Source: Angiostrongylus vasorum (taxonomy: Eukaryota > Nematoda > Chromadorea > Rhabditida > Metastrongylidae). From it: a stretch of DNA of 64,000 nucleotides. This document shows, piece by piece, positions 11,491 to 21,699 of the stretch; the stretch's first letter is position 1, and every line of letters begins with the position of its first letter. The notes under the pieces are model-generated. The model ran no database searches. It worked only from the letters and a program-made list of their open reading frames with translations, and had not been told where the DNA came from. The position numbers and the translations under genes are program-made. The DNA is taken from assembly GCA_018806985.1 (NCBI GenBank), contig JADANN010000437.1, positions 1,142,501-1,206,500 on the forward strand, written 5' to 3'.

Positions 11491-11632
11491 AACTTCACAC
11501 TAGTGGTTAATAATCGACAATTTTTTGAGTTTTAAAACAGTGGCTTGATTATAGCCTTGTGATGTATAGTTGACATTGAATTCGATATGTATTAAGAATG
11601 CTGTCTGTTCACTCAATTTTCTAGTGACATTC

Positions 11633-11781
11633 TCAGTGGTCGTTGTAGTGCACATCGGCGTTGTCGGATTCTCCAGCACTGCAAGTAGCACAACAGAACT
11701 TCTTGGCATGGCTGTAACTGCAGTCAAGAACTCCCAGCTGTTTCACTGTTCGACAGACATTCGTCAACATATCGGAACACT
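11633..11781 (-). CDS. Gene B ShKT exon
   Basis: After CTTTGCAG it reads ECSDMLTNVCRTVKQLG, LDCSYSHAKKFCCATC and a TGA stop at 11633-11635. All six cysteines are kept although the rest of the gene is broken. Confidence 0.88.
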
Positions 11782-12517
11782 CTGCAAAGAAAGGAGGAGT
11801 GATAAATTAGCAGCCATTTACATTTCTGTTGCCGTTACTACTGCGTCCTTACTAAGCAGTTTAGAGCGAAATCACCGACATTCAAAAGCTAATATCAAAT
11901 TTCGGTGCCTGTTCACTCTTTAATGGAAAATTCCACAAAACCAAGCAAATAAGTTATAGAACGCTCTGACACACCAATAGATAACTGAGGAAATAAAGTT
12001 CAGCAAAAGACATTGCTACTTTGTGATGACGGAAAAAAATGTTGTTCAAGCAGGTCAGTAAATCGGTCGCGAACCTATGTGATCGAATACAAAACACAAA
12101 GAGCACCTCAGTTTTGTTGTGGGGGTGTTTTCACTAATTTTTTTTGCTTGAATTTAGTCGTGGGCAGCTCGACAGTGTCTGCTGTCGCTCACTCAGAGCT
12201 GGACTTCCACCTAGAAATGTCGATCATCTTCCTAACTTGAGTGACGATGATATGGATGAACCTTTGCTCTACATTACAGCTCCACAGTAAGCAGTTATAT
12301 TATCACAAGAAGCAGGATACAGGTAGTTTCATTATTGGTTGAGATCTTATTTTTAAGTGCCTATTGCGATGCTTTCGATATTTTGTTAAAAAGTTTCAAT
12401 GCTGATTTGGGTTGAAGACGAACTCTTAGGCATCACGGCGTTAACTGAGTTCTAGTAATTTTCGACTTCATACGTGCTCCAAAAAATGGTTCATTAAACG
12501 GATTTCAGTAGAATTAC

Positions 12518-12693
12518 CTTTGTCGAGTGAAGGCTGTCTCAGGCTCAGAATTAGATTCAGGCTCGGGCCTCCATTTATCTCCATTCTCATCATCTGCTCT
12601 TGTGATTCCGCTGTTGCACACTTTGCAGCCGTATATGTTGTAAACCTTTTGATGGTCGCTTGAGGAGGCGTCAGTATGCGTTCCAATCACATT
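12518..12693 (-). CDS. Gene B linker exon, frame-changed
   Basis: Begins NVIGTHTDASSSDHQKVY, where gene A has KVC. Indels in the acidic linker give 176 bp (two bases left over) instead of the one-base remainder needed by the ShKT exon. Donor CAAAG|GTAATTC. Confidence 0.8.
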
Positions 12694-12766
12694 CTGAAAA
12701 ACAACCGTAGAAACACCGTCACAGATGGGACGATAAAAATCAAGAACTTAGAAAGTATCTCTGTAC

Positions 12767-12915
12767 TGTGTATCTAGGATCCAGCGTTTCCATGGTTACT
12801 GTGTCCGGGCGAGCGAACGCTGTCTTTCTATAGTGCATTACCGATTCATAGTCATAAGCGATATTATACAGCGTTGACTCTGCGGTGGATATTATACCGA
12901 ACTGCGACCTTCGAC
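12767..12915 (-). CDS. Gene B Met-turn exon
   Basis: 149 bp, in phase with the zinc exon. Encodes YNIAYDYESVMHYRKTAF. The Met-turn SVMHY is intact. The acceptor is a weak TTTGAG and the donor ACA|GTACAG. Confidence 0.85.
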
Positions 12916-13350
12916 CTCAAATCTATGAAGGATATTAACAAAATCATCGCAAGTCTTGTTCTAGAAATGGGATATAATGACTAGCAAGCAAATGGTGTTG
13001 CCCTTTTGTTGCACTTTCTCTTCAATAGTTCGATTTCACTACGAAGTGCTTCTATAAGACAAAAGAAACTCCCGCAAAGAAAATGAGTGTACATAAACTC
13101 ACACTGGTCATTACGTCGAGCCATTTATGAGTGAAGATCTACTCACGCCGGATATTATTTGCTAAAGAAAACCTCTCCCTCAAGATACACGTGTCAGAAA
13201 CGTATTCAATTCATTCAGTTGAAGCAACGGCACCATTCTTCCATTCTTATGGATCACTAGAGCATGGAGTCGCTTTACCAGAGCTGATTGAGCACTGCTT
13301 ACCGACTTCATCAAAACAATAGAAGAGTGACGCAGAAATTATTATGGTGA

Positions 13351-13604
13351 ATAAAGGGATAAAGCTCTCGGCGCTGATCAATTCACGAGGGATACGCGAT
13401 GCATTCGACATAAATAAGCATCGTTGGAGATGAGCGATTGTCTATCTGGCTTTTACAATGATTCACCGTGGCATATCGAGCCAGTGCCGTTATCCTGCAA
13501 ACAAGTCTGGTAGCAATTTGTCAACTCCGTAAGGATGGAAGGCTTAGTAAGCCTTGGGCGCGGGAATCGAACCCGTGTGTATTGCAGAGCGCATCCGACC
13601 GCTT
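13351..13604 (-). repeat. SINE-A copy, private to right arm
   Basis: Head at the right (ATCGAACCCG region), T-rich end at the left. Flanks CATAATAATAA and CATAATAATTT form a target repeat; the left arm reads a single ACCATAATAATTT there. It therefore inserted into the gene B intron after the palindrome arose. Confidence 0.8.
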
Positions 13605-13778
13605 ATTATTATGTTAGACTGCAACAAATCACTGAAGACAAGTTGCAACAGCAATGTTCCTGATCAACTGATTTGCGCGGAATAAATTGTCTCACTTAGT
13701 GAGAAAAAATCGATAAATCCTTTAAACTCTGTGAAGTTTTTGGAAAAAGGAGTTATCTAGGTAATTCGTATAATGAAC

Positions 13779-13913
13779 CTGGCAGGATGTTTCTGTAATT
13801 CACTCTGATGTACTTGTCTCTGTCGTATCTCATATGCTCGTGCCATAGTCCGATCACGTGCAACAACTCGTGTTGAACGATTTCAGTTACCACGCATCTA
13901 AACAGTTGAAAGT
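13779..13913 (-). CDS. Gene B zinc-site exon
   Basis: Encodes [26 protein letters not shown] and [18 protein letters not shown]. The zinc motif is complete and the exon is nearly identical to that of gene A. Confidence 0.88.
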
Positions 13914-14392
13914 CTCTGAAAAATATGTCAGCGAATGCCGAGAAACTCATTCACCACTCATTACGACTTGACTTGTCTTCTTCTTGAATTGCTTTTCATA
14001 CACTGTGCCCTGTGAATGCGGTGATTTACGCTGTGCTTGAAGAACTTCATTTGTCTTAAGTAGTAGTGATGAAAAACCGTGATAAGTGGTAGAAAAGAAA
14101 CGCTTGGCCTACTGTTTAGTGGGAAAAGCGGATGAAAATACTGGAAAGTTTCCAAGATATGGTAAAGTCTTTTGAGCGGACAAGTCTCGCAAAATTTCAC
14201 ACAATTGACTGAATGATTCTGGAGTAACAGTACTTAGCGGTAGCAAGACTATCGGGTATCTTGCTGTGAATTATCGAGGTCAGCACGTTTTCGGTGCAAA
14301 TGAACTTTCCAATCCATTCTCAAGATCCACTTTCTGTTATTCTCTGCTCGGCAGTTATCAATAAATTGATCTCTTCTTCGTCAACAGACATA

Positions 14393-14627
14393 CTTCGATA
14401 CTTGGATGGCCCCCGTCCTTTATTAGTTGTGCAGGTCGCAGTGCAATCTCCATTTTTCGGAGATGTGCTGGTTTAGCCATTGTGGTTTCCTGGAATCCCA
14501 AGGTCAGCCTGGGCAAAGTTTGCGCCAGATCGTCACCACCGCAGGCGGTCAAGGCCCTTGTAGATCAGAGGAAGATTTGCCACCATGCCACTAATTTGAC
14601 ACCAGGGCTGTGGTGGCTTAGTTATAT
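14393..14627 (+). repeat. Repeat R4 fragment in gene B intron
   Basis: Starts GATACTTGGATGGCCCCCG and contains TAGCCATTGTGGTTTCCTGG. Mirror partner of 903-1140; the full element is at 33270-33656. Confidence 0.6.
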
Positions 14628-14724
14628 AGAAAAAATTATTGCGTCGTTTTCTTGTTCAGCAATCGCGAGGTTGTTAAACAGCATACATTTACTTCCATAG
14701 AAAAACACAATACAATACAACAGT

Positions 14725-14760
14725 AGCTGACGTTTCGGCAGTATCGCCTTCTTCAGAGCC
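14725..14760 (-). ncRNA. Hammerhead ribozyme motif HHR5 (intact core)
   Basis: Minus strand: GGCT, CTGAAGA, A, GGC GATACT GCC, GAAA, CGTC, AGCT. Identical to HHR6; left half of the foldback element. Confidence 0.72.
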
Positions 14761-15243
14761 TGGAAGGGTATACTGACATACAATTTACTAGGCCAAACGC
14801 TTCAATGACACTTACAAAAAGACGAAAAACTCCATGGTAATTACATGGTCAACAGCTTCTCGAAAAAACTCACCGCTTTTTTACGTGCCTTCCCATGAGG
14901 AAGACTAGAACAGCTGATCATGGTCGCATAAGGTTGATGACTGTGATTGATGATTATGCATATATGCCAAAAACCCTACAATGAATAGCAGGGATGAATG
15001 CCCAGAGGTCATACGCGACCTGACCCCGTATGTTCGCATCAATTTCTGATGTGGGATGGTGCAGTCATCAACCTTATGCGACCATAATCAGCTGTTCTAA
15101 TCTTCCTCATGGGAAGGCACGTAAAAAAAGCGGTGAGTTTTTTCGAGAAGCTGTTGACCATGTAATTACCATAGAGTTTTTCGTCTTTGTAAGTGTCATT
15201 GAAGCGTTTGGCCTAGTAAATTGTATGTCAGTATACCCTTCCA

Positions 15244-15279
15244 GGCTCTGAAGAAGGCGATACTGCCGAAACGTCAGCT
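15244..15279 (+). ncRNA. Hammerhead ribozyme motif HHR6 (intact core)
   Basis: Plus strand: GGCT, CTGAAGA, A, GGC GATACT GCC, GAAA, CGTC, AGCT. About 210 bases downstream of the endonuclease C-terminus, followed by the end block CCGAGGTTAATAGAAAGTCG. Confidence 0.72.
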
Positions 15280-15489
15280 ACTGTTGTATTGTATTGTGTT
15301 TTTCTATGGAAGTAAATGTATGCTGTTTAACAACCTCGCAATTGCTGAACAAGAAAACGACGCATTCATATTCCAATGCCGAGGTTAATAGAAAGTCGAT
15401 CCTGGGAAAAATTATTGATTACTCGTACCGAGGTTTAATAACAGTGGTTTTTTTGGGGACGTGATTGTTAATACAAAACTTATTCAAGT

Positions 15490-15521
15490 GGCTGTTCGGC
15501 AGTTTCGCCTTCTTCAGAGCC
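15490..15521 (-). ncRNA. Broken hammerhead motif HHR7 in gene B intron
   Basis: Mirror partner of HHR1. The core CTGAAGA and stem II GGC/GCC are kept, but GAAACGTCAGCC is reduced to GAACAGCC: a four-base loss that removes the ACGT and the cleavage context. Expected to be inactive. Confidence 0.7.
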
Positions 15522-16173
15522 GTTTTGTCCTTTAAAAATCTTCCAGTTATTGATGGAGACATGCCGCACAAGGTCTTCCATGGGCAACCGGTGTTTGTTG
15601 CTTGCCGAAGCATTGACTAGCAAATCGACTGGCCGTACATATTAACTCGAATATCAGTCCGGCTTTCTCAAATCTTCGGAAAAGTTCTCTTCACATTGCA
15701 CTCAAAACATATGTAAATGCTGTATTGACATCTTGGAAAGAACTAACGAGCTATCTTCGCCTGTTTCAACACCAGTACACTTCGTCCTGTGAGACGACCC
15801 ACACTGGTATAACACCTCGAATCGAACAGCTGAGAATTTCTGCCTTGAATAAATCATAGAACAGGCAAGATTCTGCAATTAATTGCAAATTGACGATATT
15901 GCCGGTTTCGCAGCATTGACAAAAATTAAGCTAGGGTCATTTCATATATACTTCCTTAAGCATTGGATTGCAGTTTTTCAGTAAACGACGAAAAGGACTG
16001 ATAAGCGACATTTGAAGAGTCTGCAAGTTATCAGGTCTATTGATTTAATACTGTTACCATTGTTACCGTTAATGCAACATCTTCCTCTTTATGCATCCTT
16101 TAATAACCAATTTTTCTGATGGATCTTTTGTTGAGGGTATTGGTAACATAGAAGTTAAGCAGACGGCCAAAAC

Positions 16174-16220
16174 AAATCTTCCGTCCCACCGAGGTCGACA
16201 AGCATGTACCATATACTCGC
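16174..16220 (-). CDS. Gene B 47-bp exon, cysteine-containing
   Basis: After GCCTTTGCAG the frame set by the 124-bp exon reads RVYGTCLSTSVGRKI, matching the astacin CYSxVGR segment. The following T|GTTTTG donor is weak, so the 3' border is inferred from phase. In gene A (19-66) the same exon has one extra base and no GT. Confidence 0.6.
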
Positions 16221-16351
16221 CTGCAAAGGCAAGGAAAAGTTCTAACTTGATGGCTTCCAAGATCGATTTTCTATTAACCTCGCTACTTATCAATAATCTG
16301 CCTTTTTAATAAGCCCACACGAGTTTGTTACTTTATTCTTTATCCATAAAA

Positions 16352-16387
16352 AGCTGACACTTTGACGAATTTCGCCTTCTGTACAGC
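16352..16387 (-). ncRNA. Degenerate hammerhead-like motif HHR8
   Basis: The minus strand keeps GAAGGCGAAAT and GTCAGC, but both core strands are altered. Recognisable only by comparison with the others. Confidence 0.4.
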
Positions 16388-16679
16388 CTAGAAACGTCAA
16401 ATTGACTACAACTTAATCCACCAGGTGCTTCCACTGTCCCACCAGAGAAGTCAAAAAACCTAGTTTTCAATCGCATTAAAGAGTCCTTAAAAAAACAGGT
16501 ATAGAGAATTCGGTGGCAATGATTGAAATATTGCCGAACACTCCATGACGGGAGCTGGTCCGTAACCATTTATAAGGCCGTCTATTCGCAACACAAAATT
16601 CTATGATATGCCCAAACCGTAAGGATGGTGAATGCACGAGCTCGCATACGGGGTACCTAGTCTCTCGTAAAGCGTTTTA

Positions 16680-16945
16680 GGACCACTACCTTGATGAGAC
16701 GAGTAGACCACTCCGTGTCCATGTAAAAAGAACACTTAGTCTGTAAAGTTAAAATTAAACCAAGTACTCCGCTAGGCGCAAATAGGACACAGAGACACAA
16801 CAGAGAATATTTCGAAGTAGACGTCACAATCGTATCACAACATCGAAAACTTTGGCCTGTTAAACGCTCGAGGTCTTTCGGATAAATTCCAAGAATCCAC
16901 AAATGAACCGCATGGAGGAACTCTTCGTAACCACGCATGATTTCC
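16680..16945 (+). pseudogene. PLE GIY-YIG endonuclease fragment
   Basis: The plus strand gives RRPLRVHVKRTL, then YFEVDVTIVSQ, and NSKNPQMNRMEELFVTTHD, the order found at the end of the Penelope-like endonuclease. It has frame breaks. The degenerate motif HHR9 follows about 235 bases later. Confidence 0.6.
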
Positions 16946-17176
16946 CACAGTAACTCGGAGTTATATTTTTAATGGGAGAGAGGCACATTACCGGTTCATG
17001 TGAACTTTTTGGGAATTGTATCCATATGGGATACTCAGTGAAATAGTCATAGAAAGCGGTAAGAGTGCGAAGGAGTTGTTTTGGCTTCAATGCGATTGAA
17101 GTTTAGGTTTCTCGATATTTCCATTGGGTTATGAAGGTGTTTAGCTGATTAGATTCCAGTCAAGTTAATCTTTCCC

Positions 17177-17211
17177 AGCCCTGAGAAAGGTGAATTTCGC
17201 CGAAAGGTTAG
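17177..17211 (+). ncRNA. Degenerate hammerhead motif HHR9
   Basis: AGCC, CTGAGAA (core G8 changed), AGG..CC, GAAA, GGTT. It is followed by TTCTCGTGTGCGCTTATCAAC, the family tail block. Probably inactive. Confidence 0.5.
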
Positions 17212-17489
17212 ATTTTTTCTTGAGTAAAGAATAATATAACATTCTCGTGTGCGCTTATCAACAAAACGGCGAATTGTTGAATTAATGCATCAACAAGCCT
17301 TCGTAGATGATTCCACAGCCATATGCGCATTCAGTCTCCACCACTGTGTTTTATAAGGTCGACTGCATGGCACACTTTCAAGAAATTGACCAACATTAGA
17401 CCTATTTATACATTCATATTTTATTGCGTTTTGGGTCACTAGAATTTTCTACCCTCAGTATTGGTGTGCAAGCTATCCAACCGATAGTT

Positions 17490-17712
17490 TAAGACCCTAC
17501 TACGCCAGCCAATGCTCTCATCACTCTGGAATCGGTTCTAGACTCTGTGGCAAAAAGCTCATTCCTAATTCACACGAGAACGCTGTAACCCGGGTATCCA
17601 AGGACTACAAGGAGAATCGACTTGACCGTCACTTGGCGACTTTAATGACAAGACGAATACCCTCAAACAGCAGCCGGAGCAAAGTGTACGAAGAGTTCTG
17701 TTGATGGCGAGT
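17490..17712 (+). repeat. SINE-B body, decayed
   Basis: Shares CCTCAAACAGCAGCCGGAGC and the segment around AGAATCGACTTGACC with the SINE-B copies at 24246 and 48351. The tRNA-like head is not clear. Confidence 0.5.
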
Positions 17713-17883
17713 GCTAAGAAAGGAATAGCGTGCAAGAAATGCTGTGATCACCACAGTGTGGCAATGTGGTGTAGAGTCATTTAACAAATATGTAGCGTTC
17801 TTTTCAACAATGTTGCTCTCTACAGAAGTGATGGTAAGGATCTGATTACTCCTTGTTACTTTTTCGTAAGCAAACGCACTCAC

Positions 17884-18007
17884 CCTTCGCCCACCGCATT
17901 CTGAATGTCGATGTAATCCGCTTCAGTGCTTCTCTGTCGAAAGCGAATACAAGTGTTTCTTTCAATTCGTTTCATCCCTTCTTTTATTGTATTGAGTTCG
18001 GTGGCCT
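17884..18007 (-). CDS. Gene B central catalytic exon
   Basis: 124 bp. Encodes NTIKEGMKRIERNTCIRF, RQRSTEADYIDIQNAVGEG, the conserved central part of astacins (I..AM..IE..TC.RF). Acceptor TTTTAAG, donor GAAGG|GTGAGTG. Same length and phase as the gene C exon at 38478-38601. Confidence 0.85.
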
Positions 18008-18536
18008 CTTAAAATATAAACAAACTTTATCAACTTGTCATCAAATCCATAAACGTAGACGACTTTGTTCATGAAAATTTGTCAAAGCATTTGAATAAGT
18101 TTACGTCATCACTGAAAACAACTTTGTTTTAGGCGATTCCAAAGTATTTAACACGTTTTAACAGCTAACATTTAAGTCCTTTGTGATTGCTACCGAGCAA
18201 ATGTATTCTGTGTTGGTACTGCGCTAAATTACTATCACTAAATAAACCACGATGTCCCATCAGACTCCAGATATTTCCAGTTCTTCAGGATCATCCCTAT
18301 GGAAAAAATCGATATTTTCCTAGATCATTTAAAAAACCACGTGAGCTGTCAAAAACAACTATCATCTAATTCTGAACTGCTTCATCCGATTAATCCCTTT
18401 TCCACCGACTGTTGTTTGAAGCTTTGAGAAAAGGAAACGCCATTATGTCCCATCTTAGCCCTCACTGTGTGAAAAACGAGGGGGGTTCAGAAAATTGCGA
18501 GAAATTCTATCGTTTTTAGTGACCGCCCCCATATAC

Positions 18537-18652
18537 CATATGCTCCCGTTATTATGTAGGGTATCATATGTTTCCGTTCGAGTCTTTCACATTCGATTTA
18601 CGTTTGAGAGTTGCTGAAGATTGCGTTGTGCGATTTTTCGTTATTGATTGAT
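18537..18652 (-). CDS. Gene B mature-N-terminus exon with stop
   Basis: 116 bp, equal to the gene C exon at 39876-39991. The 3' part reads MIPYIITGAY, matching the astacin IPY..SG.Y start. Compensating indels produce an in-frame TAA where gene C has SKW. Confidence 0.78.
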
Positions 18653-19141
18653 CTTAAACAAATGATTGAATGTGGAAGCGATGAACTATTTAAAAAAAAC
18701 AATATCTAAACATTGTGAATGAGATTGTTCCCTGCCAAGTATAGCTAAATTCTCGATAACTAGAGCAATTCAGGACCAAAGGACACTTACAGAAAAGATC
18801 TTGGTCTATTAACTACCTCAAAAAGTAAATGTAGCTTCCATCACATTTTATTGCTTCAATGAATTTGCTTAAAAAAAGTGCTCGAAAAGTCCAAATCGAC
18901 ATCCATTTTCTCCAAATGTCCCATACAAGTGCGGTTTCCACCCACGATACATTGAGGAACACCAACATGTTCTATTCTAGAAATCCCAGTTGCTCATTAG
19001 ATTTTGGTGCTTATTTTTTATCCTTAACTTGAGCATTCAGCATGGAAGACTGGCGGCTGGGTTAGGGTTCTGAGCACAGTTGACAGACATCACGTGCCAT
19101 CAAGTTCTCGACAATTTCGGACTATTCATCAACATATTCAT

Positions 19142-19395
19142 CGGTGGGGTGCTCCTTAGTTCGATCCCGTGCACCAGGCTCACCAAAGCTTCCATCACTC
19201 CGGGGTCGGTGAAATAGTACCAGACAAGCCTGCAAAGATAGTAGCGCTAACTTGATACTTCTATAGACCAACACAAGTAATTGTGTAGCCTAATATGCTT
19301 TCAATCACCCCACGATGCTTAATGACGTGAAATGCATGGCACGTTCCTGAAGGATTGAGCAACGGCAAGAGTTTTGCTCTTTTATGCTTTATTCT
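19142..19395 (+). repeat. Old SINE-A copy
   Basis: Central block CTCCGGGGTCGGTGAAAT and an ATGCTTAATGACG..GCAACGGCAAGAG end. The A-box is decayed, but TTCGATCCC of the B box remains. Confidence 0.6.
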
Positions 19396-19503
19396 TCTAT
19401 GCTTTATCCGTCACATGTACCTCTGCACGCATGTAATCTCATTTTATGCGTCGTTTCTTTTCATAAATCGTTCAGATTGAGAGCGAGCAAACTGTGAACT
19501 CAC

Positions 19504-19569
19504 CTAGTGGCTCTGTGAAGCTGTAGAATGTCACCTTTCCCTCCATTGAAAATGTCGATTACTTTTCCC
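19504..19569 (-). CDS. Gene B prodomain exon
   Basis: 66 bp between TTCTTAG and AG|GTGAGTTC. Reads GKVIDIFNGGKGDILQLH, resembling the F.GD aspartate-switch segment of astacin prodomains. Homologous exons are at 40554-40619 and 55169-55231. The prodomain call rests on position and this motif. Confidence 0.65.
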
Positions 19570-19790
19570 CTAAGAAAGTTATAGGTGGAGTTTTATGTGA
19601 ACTATTTTCATAAACACATTATTTCCGCGCTATCTCAAAACACATGATATGAGTTGGTTTTTTGTTCTGTGCACTTGTGCTTATATATGTATATCCTTTT
19701 CTGGAATCGTGAACACATGAAATGGTGTTTTAACACAATTATTTGTTTTCGAATAATCGGGAGCCAAGTGTCTCGCTCTATAGCACTTAC

Positions 19791-19859
19791 CTATGCCAGG
19801 ACCAGCTCAGCGACACTCAGATAGGCGAGAAGCTGCCATGTTACGAACGAGCACGCCAT
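19791..19859 (-). CDS. Gene B signal-peptide exon, ends in stop
   Basis: MACSFVTWQLLAYLSVAELV then LA, then TAG|GTAAGTG. Hydrophobic signal-peptide profile, homologous to the intact exon at 43685-43750, where the last codon is AGG. The in-frame TAG would end translation here. Confidence 0.65.
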   Translation of the reverse strand: MACSFVTWQLLAYLSVAELVLA

Positions 19860-20289
19860 TCTGACCGTTGCTGGAAAACCGCGGATTGTTTCAATTCTAT
19901 TGTCTAAAAATGTTATTCAAAAAACGACAACGCTAGAAAGGCCTCAGAACAACACGTGTCAGCAAGTGTGTGGTGCAATTCAAACCCTGTTAATTTCCAT
20001 TTTGAAGCTGAGATGTAGAAAGAGAGATTCTGAAGGACTGTTATTTTTCAAATGCTTCTTCACTTGTCTCTGACCAGAATACGGCACCGTTCTCACATTC
20101 CATTTTGTGTAACGAAGCATCATGAAAGAAAGTTTGCAAAGAGCTTAGTTTAATTGATATAGCATTTTAGTGGAGGAAATCACAATATAAATTGTAATTT
20201 TAGTTGCACTTTATTAAACAAAAGCATTTTTTTTTGCACTAGTGCCTTGTATGAAGAACAGTGTTCCAAGCACTTCTTTAAGGTCCGAA

Positions 20290-20520
20290 AAACTAGAGGG
20301 TGGAAATCTTAAACACAACTGACACACCATTAGCGATGAAGAGCTGCAAAAGAGAACGGAGCTTGGAGACTGTCGTTAAATACGCTACCACTTCTATTTG
20401 AACAACAGCATCACGTCTAGAAATATCAAAGCAACGTAGGTGTTGGGTAACGTGCAAGTACGTCACGACCTCTTTCACGATCTCTGTGCAATCACCAGGC
20501 CATCTGATCAAATCCAAGCA
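20290..20520 (-). other. Conserved block upstream of gene B
   Basis: The open stretch VVQIEVVAYLTTVSKLR has a match upstream of gene C at about 45150 (VAVQTEAVAYLFTVFGLQ). So the duplicated unit includes sequence 5' of the astacin gene. It may be an exon of a neighbouring gene; function unknown. Confidence 0.4.
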
Positions 20521-20879
20521 TTTTTTCCAGTGAAGCCGGCATAGCTAGATCTCATAATCCTTTTTTTTCGCTTTTCTGCAAAGTATTTCTTTACTCGCTG
20601 TGCATGTAGCAACCACTACCACGAAGTCACTCACCTAAACAGCACATTAACAGAAATGATTTCTTCTACATCGACTCTTTAAACGACTATATGATCTGCC
20701 TAACTACTTAAACATTGCTATGGTTTAATTTGAAAATATCTTCAGCTCTACCAAAAAGCTATTTCCGTCACTGATGAGAAAACAAGAGTGGTTCGAGGAC
20801 GATTTTTCAAAGTCGACGTGTAACCGCCTTGTCACTTCTTGACAACGTAACAGTGTTTTCAGCATCATTTTTCAAAGCA

Positions 20880-21330
20880 TTTCGTTAACCATTTGCTTCA
20901 AGAACTGGCGGTTTGTTGACGTAAGCTCTGAAGAGTAAGCTGAATAGTGTAAGGTATTGTAATCCAATTCTAACAAGTTTCATAACTTTAAAAAGTGCGA
21001 CTAGGTATTGTCGTGTGACAAACACGGTCCCAGCGACCGATGTCGACCGCCGCCTTTGCAGTCGTTGCCGCATTTTGTCAATCACCAGGTTATGTAATTC
21101 TTCTGAACTAGTACTATCATGGTCCAAGAAGTTATTGTGTGACACAGAATTTGAGAAGTACTTCGTGCACATTTGTAATCTCGCAGATTACTGAAGGGTG
21201 CATGCATGATAGAACACAGTTTTTGTCGTCCGTGACACTGTGAGTAATAACCTTGGGTTGCTTTTAGAAGAAGCGCAGAAAAAAGTTCGTAAGGGCGGAT
21301 CTTTTCCTCAGTCCATTCAGTAATCAATCA
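20880..21330 (-). other. Unidentified open frames
   Basis: Two overlapping minus-strand frames. One contains VTRQYLVALFKVMKLVRIG, faintly like the GRY..LY...K segment of innexins. No splice support and no second motif, so I do not name it. Confidence 0.2.
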
Positions 21331-21699
21331 TCTACTTTATATCCCTAAAAAGTAGTTGAAATTTCCGCTTTTTTTTGAGATGCAGAAAAAAATTACGACC
21401 TTGCCTTGAGATCCTCACTGACATTTTAACAAAAGCATTGGGATAAGAAGGTGGACACTACCCGTATTCGCAGCATTTTAGATTTTATGTGCTGCCTTTT
21501 TCTTTTTTTAATGGCAGGGCATTTTGTGAACTTCAACCGCAAGCATGCTGAGATGTACGCAAAACTCTGCGCATCAGATAGGCTTCGAACTAGTGATTAC
21601 CCTTCTCTGGAGTTCACGTGTTATCCACCACACCAATCGAGGCCCATGTGGAGCCTTTTTTGCTCTAACGGTGCAATAAGCGACTACCCATAAACGGGA

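Larger units (their letters stand above)
14642..15406. mobile_element. Foldback PLE dimer with 11-bp target duplication
   Basis: A 765-bp palindromic insertion flanked by AAAAATTATTG (14631-14641 and 15407-15417). The left arm shows the empty site with a single AATTATTG. The halves 14642-14890 and 15110-15360 are near-exact reverse complements. Each carries a hammerhead motif facing outward (HHR5, HHR6) and a PLE tail. The asymmetric centre holds KNPTMNSRDECPEVIRDL (14969 on), the PLE endonuclease C-terminus. It looks like two 5'-truncated Penelope-like copies joined head to head. It inserted after the palindrome formed. Confidence 0.8.
1..16230. repeat. Large diverged palindrome (inverted duplication), centre near 9.2 kb
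   Basis: Bases 1-5450 match the reverse complement of about 10890-16230, and bases 7850-8345 match the reverse complement of 10065-10550. The matches run through astacin exons, introns, PLE remnants and a shared SINE copy, in mirrored order. The left arm starts before the window. Segment 5450-7850 has no visible partner, so it is an insertion in the left arm or a deletion in the right. The arms differ by many substitutions, by indels and by private SINE insertions. That speaks against an assembly fold-back and for an old duplication. Identity was not computed. Confidence 0.85.
11633..19859 (-). pseudogene. Astacin metalloprotease gene B (right palindrome arm), disabled
   Basis: The nearly complete exon series on the minus strand is 19791-19859 signal peptide, 19504-19569 prodomain, 18537-18652 mature N-terminus, 17884-18007 central, 16174-16220 Cys exon, 13779-13913 zinc site, 12767-12915 Met-turn, 12518-12693 linker and 11633-11781 ShKT. 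Splice phases agree from the prodomain exon to the linker. One small exon between signal and prodomain is probably missing, because the phase jumps there. Lesions: the signal exon ends in TAG, the 116-bp exon has an in-frame TAA, the linker exon is 176 bp and leaves the wrong phase for ShKT, and its conserved KVC cysteine is Tyr. The introns hold a private SINE-A, a PLE foldback insertion and an R4 fragment. Not likely to make a full protease. Confidence 0.82.

Noticed and set aside
1..16230. Palindrome as an assembly artefact
   Set aside because: The arms differ by many substitutions, indels and private SINE insertions with target repeats. A false join would give near-identical arms.
20885..21172. 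Innexin gene
   Set aside because: Only one short stretch is faintly similar; no membrane-segment cysteines, no second domain and no splice support.
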